Shown: positions 13,474 to 21,003 of the stretch, one piece after another
How the letters are laid out: the number at the start of each line of letters is the position of its first letter
Position numbering within the stretch: the first letter of the stretch is position 1
NCBI GenBank assembly: GCA_013003065.1
Contig: JABDLI010000064.1
Span: forward strand, 1-38,332
Direction of reading: 5' to 3'
Source: Phycisphaerales bacterium
GTDB lineage: Bacteria; Planctomycetota; Phycisphaerae; Phycisphaerales; SM1A02
DNA length: 38,332 nucleotides
Notes under the pieces: generated by a model
Databases searched by the model: none
Told to the model about the DNA's origin: nothing
The model's input: only the letters and a program-made list of their open reading frames with translations
Translations under genes and position numbers: made by a program

Positions 13474-14542
13474 TCGCCAACCCGCCACCGATCGCCGGGG
13501 CTTTACGCTGATCGAAGCGACGATCTCCATTGCGCTGGTCGGCCTGGTCATGGTCGGGGCGATGGAGCTGGCCGGCGCGAGCGTTCGGGTCCGGCACATC
13601 GGGAAGGAACGCCCCCGCGGGATCCACCTGGCCCGCGACCTGATGGAGGAGATCATCCAGACCGCCTACGCGGATCCGGACGCCCCCCCGAACTTCGGCC
13701 GCGAGGGAGAGCCCCCCGGCGATCGCTCGAAGTGGAACGACGTCGACGACTACGCCGGCGTGACGGACTCCCCGCCGACCGATCTCGCGGGCGACCCGAT
13801 CGACGGCTATGCGGGGTGGAGCCGGAGCGTGGTCGTCAATTGGGTCGCCACCGACAAGACGCACGAGACCCGCGGTACCGAGACGGGGCTGAAGAAGATC
13901 ACGGTGACCGCGACCGACCCGGCCGGGCATACCGTGTCGATCAGCACGCTGCGGGCCGAGCGTGGTGTCCTCGACACGCAACTCCCGTACGGACGCACGT
14001 TCGCCGGGCGGCTGGAGACGTCGATCCAGATCGGGGACACATCGACGCGGATGCGCTCCGCCACGACCCTGCTCAACCGTCCCGACGGTGAACACAATCT
14101 GCTCGTCAACTCGGGTTTCGAGTCGGGAACGGCCTCGTGGTTTCCCACCTCGTGTGTCCTGTCCGAAAGCGGTTCCGCCCACGGAGGACTCGCCAGCGGT
14201 CGCCTTCAGAGCCGGATGACGAGCGCCTCCGACGTCGGTCAGTCGATCCTCGGCAAGATCGAGCGGAACCAGACATACCGGGTGTCGGGCTGGGCGAAGA
14301 CGACGAGCGGCTCCGAAGGCGTCACCATCGCGATGCACGTGGACGCAACGGGAGACGCTTCCTCGAACGTCTTCGTCACTGATGCAACCACGATCGGCTC
14401 GAGCTGGACCTTCGTCTCGGGGACCTTGACGCCAAGCTGGAGCGGCACCATCACCGGCGCGTCGTTGCGGATCTCGACGTGGCCGGGCGGCGGCACGAAG
14501 GACCTCTTCCTCGACGACCTCCATTTGAGCGAGGAGCCGTGA
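13451..14542 (+). CDS. Prepilin-like protein with C-terminal CBM4/9-like domain
   Basis: 363-aa predicted pseudopilin. RRGFTLIEATISIALVGLVMVGAMELAG is a canonical prepilin cleavage site and helix (about residues 16-42), resembling GspI/PilV. A head domain follows to about 210. From about 216 the sequence NLLVNSGFESGTASWFP ... YRVSGWAKTTSG ... DLFLDDLHL matches the start, middle and end of family 4/9/22-type carbohydrate-binding beta-sandwich modules, which begin LL.N.GFE.G...W and end .LYLDDV.L. This module would project from the pilus tip or pseudopilus. The start overlaps the preceding gene by 23 bp, and the stop overlaps the next ATG (TGATG), so the three genes are coupled. Confidence 0.85.
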   Translation: MQRTRPTDRQPATDRRGFTLIEATISIALVGLVMVGAMELAGASVRVRHIGKERPRGIHLARDLMEEIIQTAYADPDAPPNFGREGEPPGDRSKWNDVDDYAGVTDSPPTDLAGDPIDGYAGWSRSVVVNWVATDKTHETRGTETGLKKITVTATDPAGHTVSISTLRAERGVLDTQLPYGRTFAGRLETSIQIGDTSTRMRSATTLLNRPDGEHNLLVNSGFESGTASWFPTSCVLSESGSAHGGLASGRLQSRMTSASDVGQSILGKIERNQTYRVSGWAKTTSGSEGVTIAMHVDATGDASSNVFVTDATTIGSSWTFVSGTLTPSWSGTITGASLRISTWPGGGTKDLFLDDLHLSEEP

Positions 14543-15861
14543 TGACGAGACGACCTCCCCGCCATCGCGTGGGATCGACCTACGTCCTCGTGCTGCTCGT
14601 CTCGGCAATGGTGGTGACGATCGGCCTGTCGTCGATGACCGTCGCGCGTCTCGGGCACGAGGAAACGGTGGGCATGGGGGACGTCATCGCCGCCCATTCG
14701 GTCGCCATCGCCGGCATCGAGCATGCGCACCACGAGATCATGCTGGCGATCGACTCCGTGAGCAGTTCGCCAACAGACTGGCGAACCGTCGTCACCGACC
14801 TCCCGCACGGCCCCTTCACGGTCGGAGGCGGATCGTTCACGTGGGTCATCTCCGATCCCACCGACGACGACCTGACCGACGACACGCGTGACCCGGTCGC
14901 CGTCACCGTCACCGCCCAGTCGGGCACGTCGACGGAGATCGTTCGGTTCACGCTCGCGCCGGGTCCGGGCGCGGCCGGCCTCAGCTGCCTCCAATCGGCG
15001 TTGCACGCCGGCGGCCAGGTCAACTTCGACGGAGCGTTCCTCTCCAGCGACGGGGTCCTCAGCACCAACGCCGACTTCGTCGCCAACGCCGACATCTACG
15101 CGAGCGTGGAGGCGTCGGGGACGGTGACCGGATCGACCTATCACCAGCCGACCCTCGCCGGCGCCGCGTCTCGGGACCTGCCCGGAACCTCGGCGCTGGA
15201 GTACTACCTCGCGCACGGCACCTATCTGCCGATGTCGGCGATGGAGCACGTCGGCTCGACCGACCAGCACTCGGATCTTCAGGACCTCGTCCTCACCCCC
15301 ACCCTCAACCCCTTCGGCCCCCCGAATCCGGAGGGCATCTACATCGTCGACTGCGAAGGTCGCCACCTCAAGATCAAGAACAGCCGCATCATCGGGACGA
15401 TCATCGTTATCAACGCCGATCCCGCGAAGCCGACCAAGATCGAGAAGTCGCTGACCTGGCAGCCGGCATTCCCGAACTACCCGGCATTGCTGGTCGAAGG
15501 CGACCTGATCTTCAAGCTCGAAGACCCCCCGCTGAACGAGGCCGCCCGCTTCACCAACTTCAACCCTGTCGGTGCGCCGTTTCAGGGATTCACCAACGCG
15601 ACGCAGACCGACGACTTTCCCAACGTCATCAAGGGGCTCTTCTACGCGACCGGTCACGTGCAGTTTCAGGAAGACAATACCAACGGCGAGCAGTACATCG
15701 AGGGCGTCATCGTTGCCGGCGGCAACGTCACGTGCACCGACAACCCCGAAGCCCACATCCGCTACGAAGACACCTGGGCCCTCGACCCGCCCCCGGGTTT
15801 CGCCGAGCCGACCGGCCCCCACGCGCTGGTGCCGGGATCGTTCGTACGCATCGTGAACTGA
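14542..15861 (+). CDS. PilX/GspK-like membrane-anchored pilus-assembly protein
   Basis: 439-aa protein with a short basic leader and one N-terminal membrane helix, GSTYVLVLLVSAMVVTIGLSSMTVARLG, as in PilX/GspK-type proteins that lack the FTLIE box. The rest is extracytoplasmic and beta-rich, including LSTNADFVANADIYASVEASGTVTGS, IYIVDCEGRHLKIKNSRIIGTIIVIN and YIEGVIVAGGNVTC, resembling polymer-forming or right-handed beta-helix turns. ATG 14542 overlaps the previous stop as TGATG, with GAGGAG 5 nt upstream; the ORF-track start at 14479 is inside the previous gene. Third gene of the pseudopilin operon. Its exact counterpart among T2SS or T4P components is not certain. Confidence 0.75.
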   Translation: MTRRPPRHRVGSTYVLVLLVSAMVVTIGLSSMTVARLGHEETVGMGDVIAAHSVAIAGIEHAHHEIMLAIDSVSSSPTDWRTVVTDLPHGPFTVGGGSFTWVISDPTDDDLTDDTRDPVAVTVTAQSGTSTEIVRFTLAPGPGAAGLSCLQSALHAGGQVNFDGAFLSSDGVLSTNADFVANADIYASVEASGTVTGSTYHQPTLAGAASRDLPGTSALEYYLAHGTYLPMSAMEHVGSTDQHSDLQDLVLTPTLNPFGPPNPEGIYIVDCEGRHLKIKNSRIIGTIIVINADPAKPTKIEKSLTWQPAFPNYPALLVEGDLIFKLEDPPLNEAARFTNFNPVGAPFQGFTNATQTDDFPNVIKGLFYATGHVQFQEDNTNGEQYIEGVIVAGGNVTCTDNPEAHIRYEDTWALDPPPGFAEPTGPHALVPGSFVRIVN

Positions 15862-15868
15862 CGGAGCC

Positions 15869-16276
15869 TCACCGGGGAGACGCCGGCTCGTCCGGCATCC
15901 ACGTCTCGTGGACCGAGACCCATTCGATCACCTCGTTCGCCGCTCGCAACACGGCCGTGCTCCGGCGGCCCCTCGGACGATCGCCCTCGGATTGCCATTC
16001 CTCGTACCGCACGATCGCGAGCGGGGACGAAGCGGCAATCGCCTCGACGCGATCGACCCAAATCTTCATGGTGGGGCACGACCCGTGCATCGAACGCAAA
16101 CGCGTGAGGAGCGGCTCACGCTCGAGAATCGCGCCGGATGGCGTCACCATCGAGAAGCCCGACGCCAGCGCCCCCTCGATGCGGGCAAACCCGGCGTCAT
16201 CGGCTCGCTCCCGACCCGCGAACCACCGCTCGAACGCGTCGTGCAGTTCGACCACTTCCGTCTGCCAACGGCTCAC
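15869..16276 (-). CDS. SnoaL/NTF2-like (DUF4440-type) protein
   Basis: 135-aa soluble protein. The pattern RWQTEVVELHDAFERWFAG ... ALASGFSMVTPSGAILEREPLLTRL ... ILAIVRYEEWQ-like strands ... STAVLRAANEVIEWVSVHETW fits the cone-shaped alpha+beta fold of SnoaL/DUF4440 proteins (helix, F...f....G......e...l strand pairs). Function unknown; such proteins range from isomerases to ligand-binding domains. The ORF track begins with TTG 16312. I prefer GTG 16276, which has GAGGGGAG spaced 4 nt upstream. It is convergent with the pilus gene, with 7 bp between stops. Confidence 0.65.
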   Translation of the reverse strand: MSRWQTEVVELHDAFERWFAGRERADDAGFARIEGALASGFSMVTPSGAILEREPLLTRLRSMHGSCPTMKIWVDRVEAIAASSPLAIVRYEEWQSEGDRPRGRRSTAVLRAANEVIEWVSVHETWMPDEPASPR

Positions 16277-16378
16277 ATCGCTCCCCTCGACGAGGAGACG
16301 GTGTCTGGACAACTTGACAGAGAGCGGCGGAGGGCGTCTGGCCCGGTACGCTCATCTCCACCCCGACGGGAGACACGC

Positions 16379-16618
16379 ATGGTCCGGGCCTCCGCCGACA
16401 CCACCAACTCTTCGACTCGAGCCGGCTCGGCCGACCCGGCCACCGTCATCGTCGATGTCGTGGCCGACCCGTCGATTCCCCGCCGGCTCGCTGCGCACGA
16501 CCGAATGCTCCGGCTCATCCGGGCGATCGAGGACGAACTGTCGGACCCGTCGATCGACGACGAACAGCGTCTGCAGAACATCGGTGAGCGGGTGGCGAGC
16601 TTCACGGACGATCTCTGA
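16379..16618 (+). CDS. Hypothetical small protein, 79 aa
   Basis: Not recognised. ATG 16379 has GGGAG 6 nt upstream and TACGCT (16347-16352) as a possible -10. The N-terminus is Ser/Thr/Ala-rich and probably disordered. The second half, RRLAAHDRMLRLIRAIEDELSDPSIDDEQRLQNIGERVASF, should form two helices with an acidic end. The ORF track opens the frame at 15908 antisense to the neighbouring gene; only the part from 16379 is credible. It could be a small regulatory or adaptor protein, but nothing in the sequence decides. Confidence 0.55.
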   Translation: MVRASADTTNSSTRAGSADPATVIVDVVADPSIPRRLAAHDRMLRLIRAIEDELSDPSIDDEQRLQNIGERVASFTDDL

Positions 16619-16772
16619 GCCGGGTCGCGCATCGGCCTCATCCTACTGCGCCACGTCCGGAACCATCCGCGGTTATCGGCTCGCGCCGCAGGACCGGCGT
16701 GACCCGAGCGCGGAACCCGCGCGGAACGGGTCTCCCGCTGGCCCCGCGTCCGGCTCGGGGCACGGTGGAGGC

Positions 16773-17108
16773 ATGATCAGCCCCTCCACCCGCCAGCGTC
16801 CGACGGACGATCCCCGCCGCACCGCCAACCGCGTCACGCCGGCCTCGCTGCGTTGCAACCTCGGATCGGTCCGCGACGTTTCACCGTGCGGTCTTCGCAT
16901 CACCGGCCGCAAAGTCGGGCGATCACGCGTCGACCTGCAGCTCTACGCGCTCGACAAGTCGGTGAACGTCCGTGGTCGCGTCGTCTGGTCGCGTTTCGTC
17001 GGCAACTTCGAGACCGAGACCGGCATCGCCTTCACGGAAGTCACGCGTCAGCAGGCAAAGGAGCTGACCCGGATCGCGTCGTCGGGCGGAGGACGCTGCT
17101 TCCTCTGA
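16773..17108 (+). CDS. PilZ-domain protein
   Basis: 111-aa single-domain protein. NRVTPASLRCNLGSVRDVSPCGLRITGRK corresponds to the PilZ R....R...G.v.DiS..Gl.i segment, which contacts cyclic di-GMP. VRGRVVWSRFVGNFETETGIAFTEVT matches the second half (V.W......tGi.F). The classical RxxxR first arginines are only partly kept (RRTANR), so c-di-GMP binding is likely but not certain. The frame in the track starts at 15732; ATG 16773 follows GGTGGAGG. Stand-alone PilZ proteins usually tune motility, pili or polysaccharide export, all of which have candidates in this window. Confidence 0.75.
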   Translation: MISPSTRQRPTDDPRRTANRVTPASLRCNLGSVRDVSPCGLRITGRKVGRSRVDLQLYALDKSVNVRGRVVWSRFVGNFETETGIAFTEVTRQQAKELTRIASSGGGRCFL

Positions 17109-17116
17109 GGTCGTGT

Positions 17117-18157
17117 TCATTCGTCGCTGGCCACGGCCGCGACGAGCGCCAGATCGCCCATCCGCACCGAGGACGTGTCGAATTTCTTTGCCGCGCTCGT
17201 CATGCGTGTGAGCGCCGCCGCGAGCGTCATCGGGGGCGTCGTGTCACCCTTCTTCGCCCGGTGGAACCGGACCGGGTTGAGTCGGGCCACGACGTACGAT
17301 CGCAAGTACGGCGACTTGAAGCCACGCTCACGCAGCTCCTCGATGATCTCCTTGACCATCGCGTCGATGTCCTCGAGCCGGGCGGCGTAGCCCTCCCGCT
17401 GGCGGAGGCTCGCCGGCAGCGTCTTGTCGGTGAAGCGGTCCAGCTTCTTCAGGAGCGGCCGGTACGCGCTGCCGGCGAAACGCCCGTTCTCCGCGTAGAC
17501 GATGCCGAGGGTGAGCAGCTCGGGCGCGTCGAACTCCGCCGCGTACGTCGACTCGCGGGTCCGGGGTCGCTGCTTGGCGAGCGCGCGGGCCATCCGGATG
17601 ACCTCCAGGCTCTGATCCTTGAGGTTGTGCGCCTTCTCCGTGTTGAGCGCGAGGATGCGGTAGGCGAGATCCTCATCGGGTGACACCAGGGCGGTGATCT
17701 GGCGGAGCCCGAGCACCTTCGCGGCGGCGAGGCGATGACGCCCGTTCGGCGTCCACAGCCGGCCGTCGGATCCGCGCACGACGATGAGCGGGTCGAGAAA
17801 CGAACCACTCTCCTCGATCTTCTGCGCCAGTCGCTTGGTGTGGGTCGGGGACAGATCGCGTTGGAACGGGGTGGGCGTCACCGACGCGAGCGGCAACGAC
17901 GCGAGCAGGATCGGACGACCCGACAGCGGCTCGCGGTAGGCTCCGATCGGCGCGCCGCCGGCCGACTCGACCTCACGCACGAGCGGCGCCACTTCCCGCG
18001 CCGTCAGGTCCAGACCGATCTCGCCGGCTTGCAGCCCCTGCTTTTCCTTTCGTGGCGTGAGACGCTTCCGCGAGTTGACCTTGCGGCTCTTCTTTTGGGT
18101 GGTCTTCTTGCGCGTGGTCTTCTTCTTGGTCGTCTTCTTCTTGGTCTTCGTCGGCAT
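17117..18157 (-). CDS. ParB/sulfiredoxin-fold protein with lysine-rich N-terminal tail
   Basis: 346-aa protein. Residues 3-40 are a basic low-complexity tail (KKTTKKKTTRKKTTQKKS) like histone H1 or HU-type tails. A ParB N-terminal-like domain follows (about 80-165): VTPTPFQRDLSPTHTKRLAQKIEESG, IVVRGSDGRLWTPNGRHRLAAAKVLGL. The chromosomal ParB box GERRxRA is replaced by NGRHRLAA, as in ParB-related nucleases and regulators outside the parABS system. The rest is helical with no obvious helix-turn-helix hit. No parA or parS is near, so this is probably not the segregation ParB. Its start has TACAAT 6 nt upstream and no Shine-Dalgarno. It may be a DNA-bound regulator or CTP-switch-like protein. 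Confidence 0.8.
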   Translation of the reverse strand: MPTKTKKKTTKKKTTRKKTTQKKSRKVNSRKRLTPRKEKQGLQAGEIGLDLTAREVAPLVREVESAGGAPIGAYREPLSGRPILLASLPLASVTPTPFQRDLSPTHTKRLAQKIEESGSFLDPLIVVRGSDGRLWTPNGRHRLAAAKVLGLRQITALVSPDEDLAYRILALNTEKAHNLKDQSLEVIRMARALAKQRPRTRESTYAAEFDAPELLTLGIVYAENGRFAGSAYRPLLKKLDRFTDKTLPASLRQREGYAARLEDIDAMVKEIIEELRERGFKSPYLRSYVVARLNPVRFHRAKKGDTTPPMTLAAALTRMTSAAKKFDTSSVRMGDLALVAAVASDE

Positions 18158-18169
18158 CGCCGGATTGTA
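18155..18169 (-). promoter_or_regulatory. -10 box abutting the ParB-like gene start
   Basis: TACAAT (minus strand, 18169-18164) lies exactly 6 nt before ATG 18157, placing the expected first transcribed base at the A of the ATG. No Shine-Dalgarno is possible. Confidence 0.5.
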
Positions 18170-18193
18170 CCGCCGTCAGCCGATTCCCTTTCG

Positions 18194-18556
18194 TCAGCCA
18201 CGCCGACCCCGGACGGCGATCAGGACGGCCACGCCGATGGCGAGCCCCAGGCCGCCGATCGCAGCCCCCAGCCCCGCGTCCGACAGCACGTGACCGACGA
18301 ACGCGTCCGGCTCGCCGACCCGATCCTCGACCACGTGCGACCGCACGTGCAATGCAACGCCGAACGCCCAACCGAGCGCCGCGCCGATCGTCAGCGTCAG
18401 CCACGGCGGTCGCGACGCGAACGCGAACAGGAGCACGCCGCCGCCAACCGTCGTGGCCGCCCCGATCGGCGGCGGCGACCAGATGAGCTGACTCGACGCG
18501 ACGACGCCGCTCCCGATGGCCGCGAGCAATCCGGTTTCGATCAGGCGTCGCCGCAT
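18194..18556 (-). CDS. Small integral membrane protein, 120 aa
   Basis: Not recognised. Three to four hydrophobic segments: LIETGLLAAIGSGVVASSQLIW, IGAATTVGGGVLLFAFA, WLTLTIGAALGWAFGVALHV and LGAAIGGLGLAIGVAVLIAV, ending in a basic RGRRG. An acidic loop (VEDRVGEPDAFVGHVLSD) lies before the last segment. ATG 18556 has TACAAT 8 nt upstream and no Shine-Dalgarno, suggesting its own leaderless transcript even though it follows the large minus-strand operon by 22 bp. Confidence 0.6.
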   Translation of the reverse strand: MRRRLIETGLLAAIGSGVVASSQLIWSPPPIGAATTVGGGVLLFAFASRPPWLTLTIGAALGWAFGVALHVRSHVVEDRVGEPDAFVGHVLSDAGLGAAIGGLGLAIGVAVLIAVRGRRG

Positions 18557-18570
18557 GGAAGGAGATTGTA
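18554..18570 (-). promoter_or_regulatory. -10 box next to the small membrane protein start
   Basis: TACAAT (minus strand, 18570-18565) is 8 nt before ATG 18556; the intervening CTCCTTCC cannot act as a ribosome binding site. Confidence 0.5.
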
Positions 18571-18578
18571 TGACAACG

Positions 18579-19703
18579 CTACGTCCGGCCCCCGTTCATC
18601 GTTGTCGCCGGCGTGCCCAAACGCTCGAGCAGTCGGCCCGTCAGCTCGCGCCAGCGTGGCCGGTAGGCGTAGAGACACGCGAGGCGAAGGCGGCTCGCGT
18701 CGAGGTACGCCGGCACGCGATCCACGACGGCGGCGTCGGGGTGGTACGTGTCGAGGAACGCATCGCTGGCCACGACCGCGAGCGATGACCGGCAGCGGCC
18801 CTGCATCACCCGCAACTCCAGATGAGCGAGCATGTTCCCGACATCGAGCGCCGCTTCCCCCCGGGCGAGCGTATCGAAATCGAGCAACCCGGGGCCGGTG
18901 CGTTCATCGAAGAAGACCTGCTTGTCGTAGAAATCGCGATGGATCAACACGCGCCGCCCCGGCGCATCGGCGAGCCGCGCTTCAACCGGTGGCAGGGCCG
19001 CCCGGCACGCGGCCGCCGCGGCCGGCGCGAAAGCGTCGAGCCGATCGATCTGTTCGGCGAGGAGGGCCCGCTCGGCCGCGGCGGCGTGGTCCGGCGCCGG
19101 AAGGTCGGCGTCGTGCAGGTGACGCAACGCGACCCCCGCCGCACGGGCGGCCGCGGGCGCGCGACCGGATTCGTCCAGCACGTCGTCCATCGAGCGCCCG
19201 GGCAACGCCGCGCACGTCACATGCCCGGCCGCCACGTCGACATCGGTCAGCGTCGGCACCCGGCATTGACCGCCGGCCAACGCGGTGGTCAACCGCTCGA
19301 GGCCGTCGACCATCGCCTCGGCCCGTCCCGGGCGCAGCACCTTGGTGAAGCGGCCCCCCGCTCGTTGCACGACCGCCCGACGCTCCGGGCGGTGCGACAG
19401 CAAGACTGTCCCGGGCTCGCGCAGAAGCGTCGGAATCCCCCGGAGCTTCCGGTCCGCGCCGCCCGGTTGCAGCAGCACGCCGGTGGATTCGATCCACTCC
19501 ACCCCCGCCTCGGGAGCGCGATCGCGGGTCGCCTCCACCCGTCGCTTCGTCTCCTCCGGATCCGCCATCCACTGGCCGGGGACGATCGCGCCCCGTTCGT
19601 CGAGGTACTCCAGGAGCAGGTGGGTCGCGCTCCGCGCCCACGCGCGTCGGAGCGTGAGCGCAATGCCCCCGGCCCGCTCCAGGTGATCGAGACGCTCAAT
19701 CAT
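18579..19703 (-). CDS. APH-fold phosphotransferase (second of pair)
   Basis: 374-aa aminoglycoside/choline-kinase-like small-molecule kinase. The catalytic loop LIHRDFYDKQVFF (about residue 252) supplies HxD, and LLDFDTLARGE the metal-binding Asp. The position normally Asn in HxDxxxxN is Gln, as in maltokinases (HGDLHLGQ), which suggests a sugar substrate rather than an antibiotic. LRHLHDADLPAPDH precedes it, as usual. Two N-lobe-like stretches occur (about 20-50 and 105-130). The ORF-track start is GTG 19718; ATG 19703 overlaps the previous stop by 8 bp and is as likely. Last gene of the six-gene operon. A resistance role is unlikely given the operon of glycosyltransferases and exporter. Confidence 0.8.
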   Translation of the reverse strand: MIERLDHLERAGGIALTLRRAWARSATHLLLEYLDERGAIVPGQWMADPEETKRRVEATRDRAPEAGVEWIESTGVLLQPGGADRKLRGIPTLLREPGTVLLSHRPERRAVVQRAGGRFTKVLRPGRAEAMVDGLERLTTALAGGQCRVPTLTDVDVAAGHVTCAALPGRSMDDVLDESGRAPAAARAAGVALRHLHDADLPAPDHAAAAERALLAEQIDRLDAFAPAAAAACRAALPPVEARLADAPGRRVLIHRDFYDKQVFFDERTGPGLLDFDTLARGEAALDVGNMLAHLELRVMQGRCRSSLAVVASDAFLDTYHPDAAVVDRVPAYLDASRLRLACLYAYRPRWRELTGRLLERLGTPATTMNGGRT

Positions 19704-21003
19704 CGGACGCACCGGCACCCGCGGCGGCGGTCTGGGCCACGCGATCGATGATCGCCGCCGTCAGCGTCGGCCACTGGGGGTGACGCAAGCGGAACGGCTC
19801 GACCGCCGACAGCAGCAGGTGCGCCGCCTCGAAGCGATCCAGCTTGCGTGTGACATCCTTGTCGCACGCGTCCCGGTAGCCGGAGACGAAAGACGACGCC
19901 GCTTCGGCCCGCACGTCCGGGGTCAGCACGCCGAGGAGCTCGTCGAACGCGAGCCGCGCGCGGAACGCGCCGAGGTCGAGGCGCGGATCGCCGCGTCCGG
20001 CCCGGTCGAGATCGATGATCGCGATCGCATCATCCTGGACGATGACCTGATCGGCGCTGAGATCACCGTGAACGGAGCGGTTGCCTCTCCAGTGTCGTCG
20101 CCGAATGCGATCGGACATGCCGGCCGCGCAGCGGCGGGCATCGGCCGCGAGCGTGGGAAGCAGCTGTGCGACCGCCTCCGCCGCCCCGTCGATCTCGTCG
20201 GCAAATCGCTCGGCGGTCCGGTACACCTCGATCTTGGCTCGCTGGGCGTGGAACATCGCGACCGCTTCGCCGACCACGCGGCACACCGGCGGCGGCAGAC
20301 GCCCGTCCCGCAGCCCCGCTTCCAGGGGCGTACCGGTCATCCACTGGACGGCGGTGGCGCGCAGCTCCTTCGCGTGGCCGACCATCGTCGGCAAGCGAAG
20401 CGGCGGGCGACTCTCGTGCCGCTCGACGTGCTCGTAGACGATGCGGTAATCGCCCTTGGTGTAGAACTTCACCGCGATCGCCGGACCGGAGTCCGGCAAC
20501 TCGACGCGGGCGACGAACCGCCGCTCGGGTTTGTACCGCAGCGGGGTCAGGACCGGCTCGGGGCCGGCGGGACGGTCGGGCCACAGTGTCGCGATGGCCG
20601 CCTGCGTGCCCGCCTCCGTCGCCAGCGTGCGCAGGGCCGGGAGCCGCCGGTCGTTCGGAAACGGGCTGACGACGAGACCGCGGGCCGCATCGATCGCGAT
20701 CGGCCCCAGCGGGCTGACCGCACTTCGTCGCACGTCCGCGTCGTCGATCTTGAGACCGACCGACGGGTTGTGCGCCTTGACCGCGGCGGCGACGACCAGG
20801 CCACCGGCACACTCGACGCGGCACCGCACGAGACAGCTCGTGCCCCGCTTGTACCGCACGTACTCGGGTGTCGCCCTGGTCACCCCGGCGGCTGGGTACA
20901 GACGAACGAGACACTCGGTCAACGCGTCGCCGTCGAGCACGAGCCCGAGGGCCGGTATCTCCGGATCGCGGCGCGCGAGCTTGGCGTCAGCTTCCGACGG
21001 CAT
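19696..21003 (-). CDS. APH-fold phosphotransferase (first of pair)
   Basis: 435-aa kinase of the APH/maltokinase-like superfamily. The catalytic loop is SVHGDLSADQVIVQDD (about residue 309) and the metal site AIIDLDRAGRGDPRLDLG. Again Gln replaces the usual Asn. The N-terminal half contains two similar lysine-site segments, YVRYKRGTSCLVRCRVE...AAAVKAH (about 48-78) and LRYKPERRFVARVEL...AVKFYTKGD (about 153-185), suggesting a duplicated N-lobe strand set. It overlaps the exporter gene before it by 17 bp and the second kinase after it by 8 bp. Only about half of the sequence aligns by eye with its sister, so the pair is an old duplication or two separately recruited kinases. Confidence 0.82.
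   Translation of the reverse strand: MPSEADAKLARRDPEIPALGLVLDGDALTECLVRLYPAAGVTRATPEYVRYKRGTSCLVRCRVECAGGLVVAAAVKAHNPSVGLKIDDADVRRSAVSPLGPIAIDAARGLVVSPFPNDRRLPALRTLATEAGTQAAIATLWPDRPAGPEPVLTPLRYKPERRFVARVELPDSGPAIAVKFYTKGDYRIVYEHVERHESRPPLRLPTMVGHAKELRATAVQWMTGTPLEAGLRDGRLPPPVCRVVGEAVAMFHAQRAKIEVYRTAERFADEIDGAAEAVAQLLPTLAADARRCAAGMSDRIRRRHWRGNRSVHGDLSADQVIVQDDAIAIIDLDRAGRGDPRLDLGAFRARLAFDELLGVLTPDVRAEAASSFVSGYRDACDKDVTRKLDRFEAAHLLLSAVEPFRLRHPQWPTLTAAIIDRVAQTAAAGAGASDD

Noticed and set aside
18579-21003. Aminoglycoside resistance genes
   Set aside because: The fold is APH-like, but the loop Gln, the operon context and lack of mobile elements argue for a sugar or glycolipid kinase.
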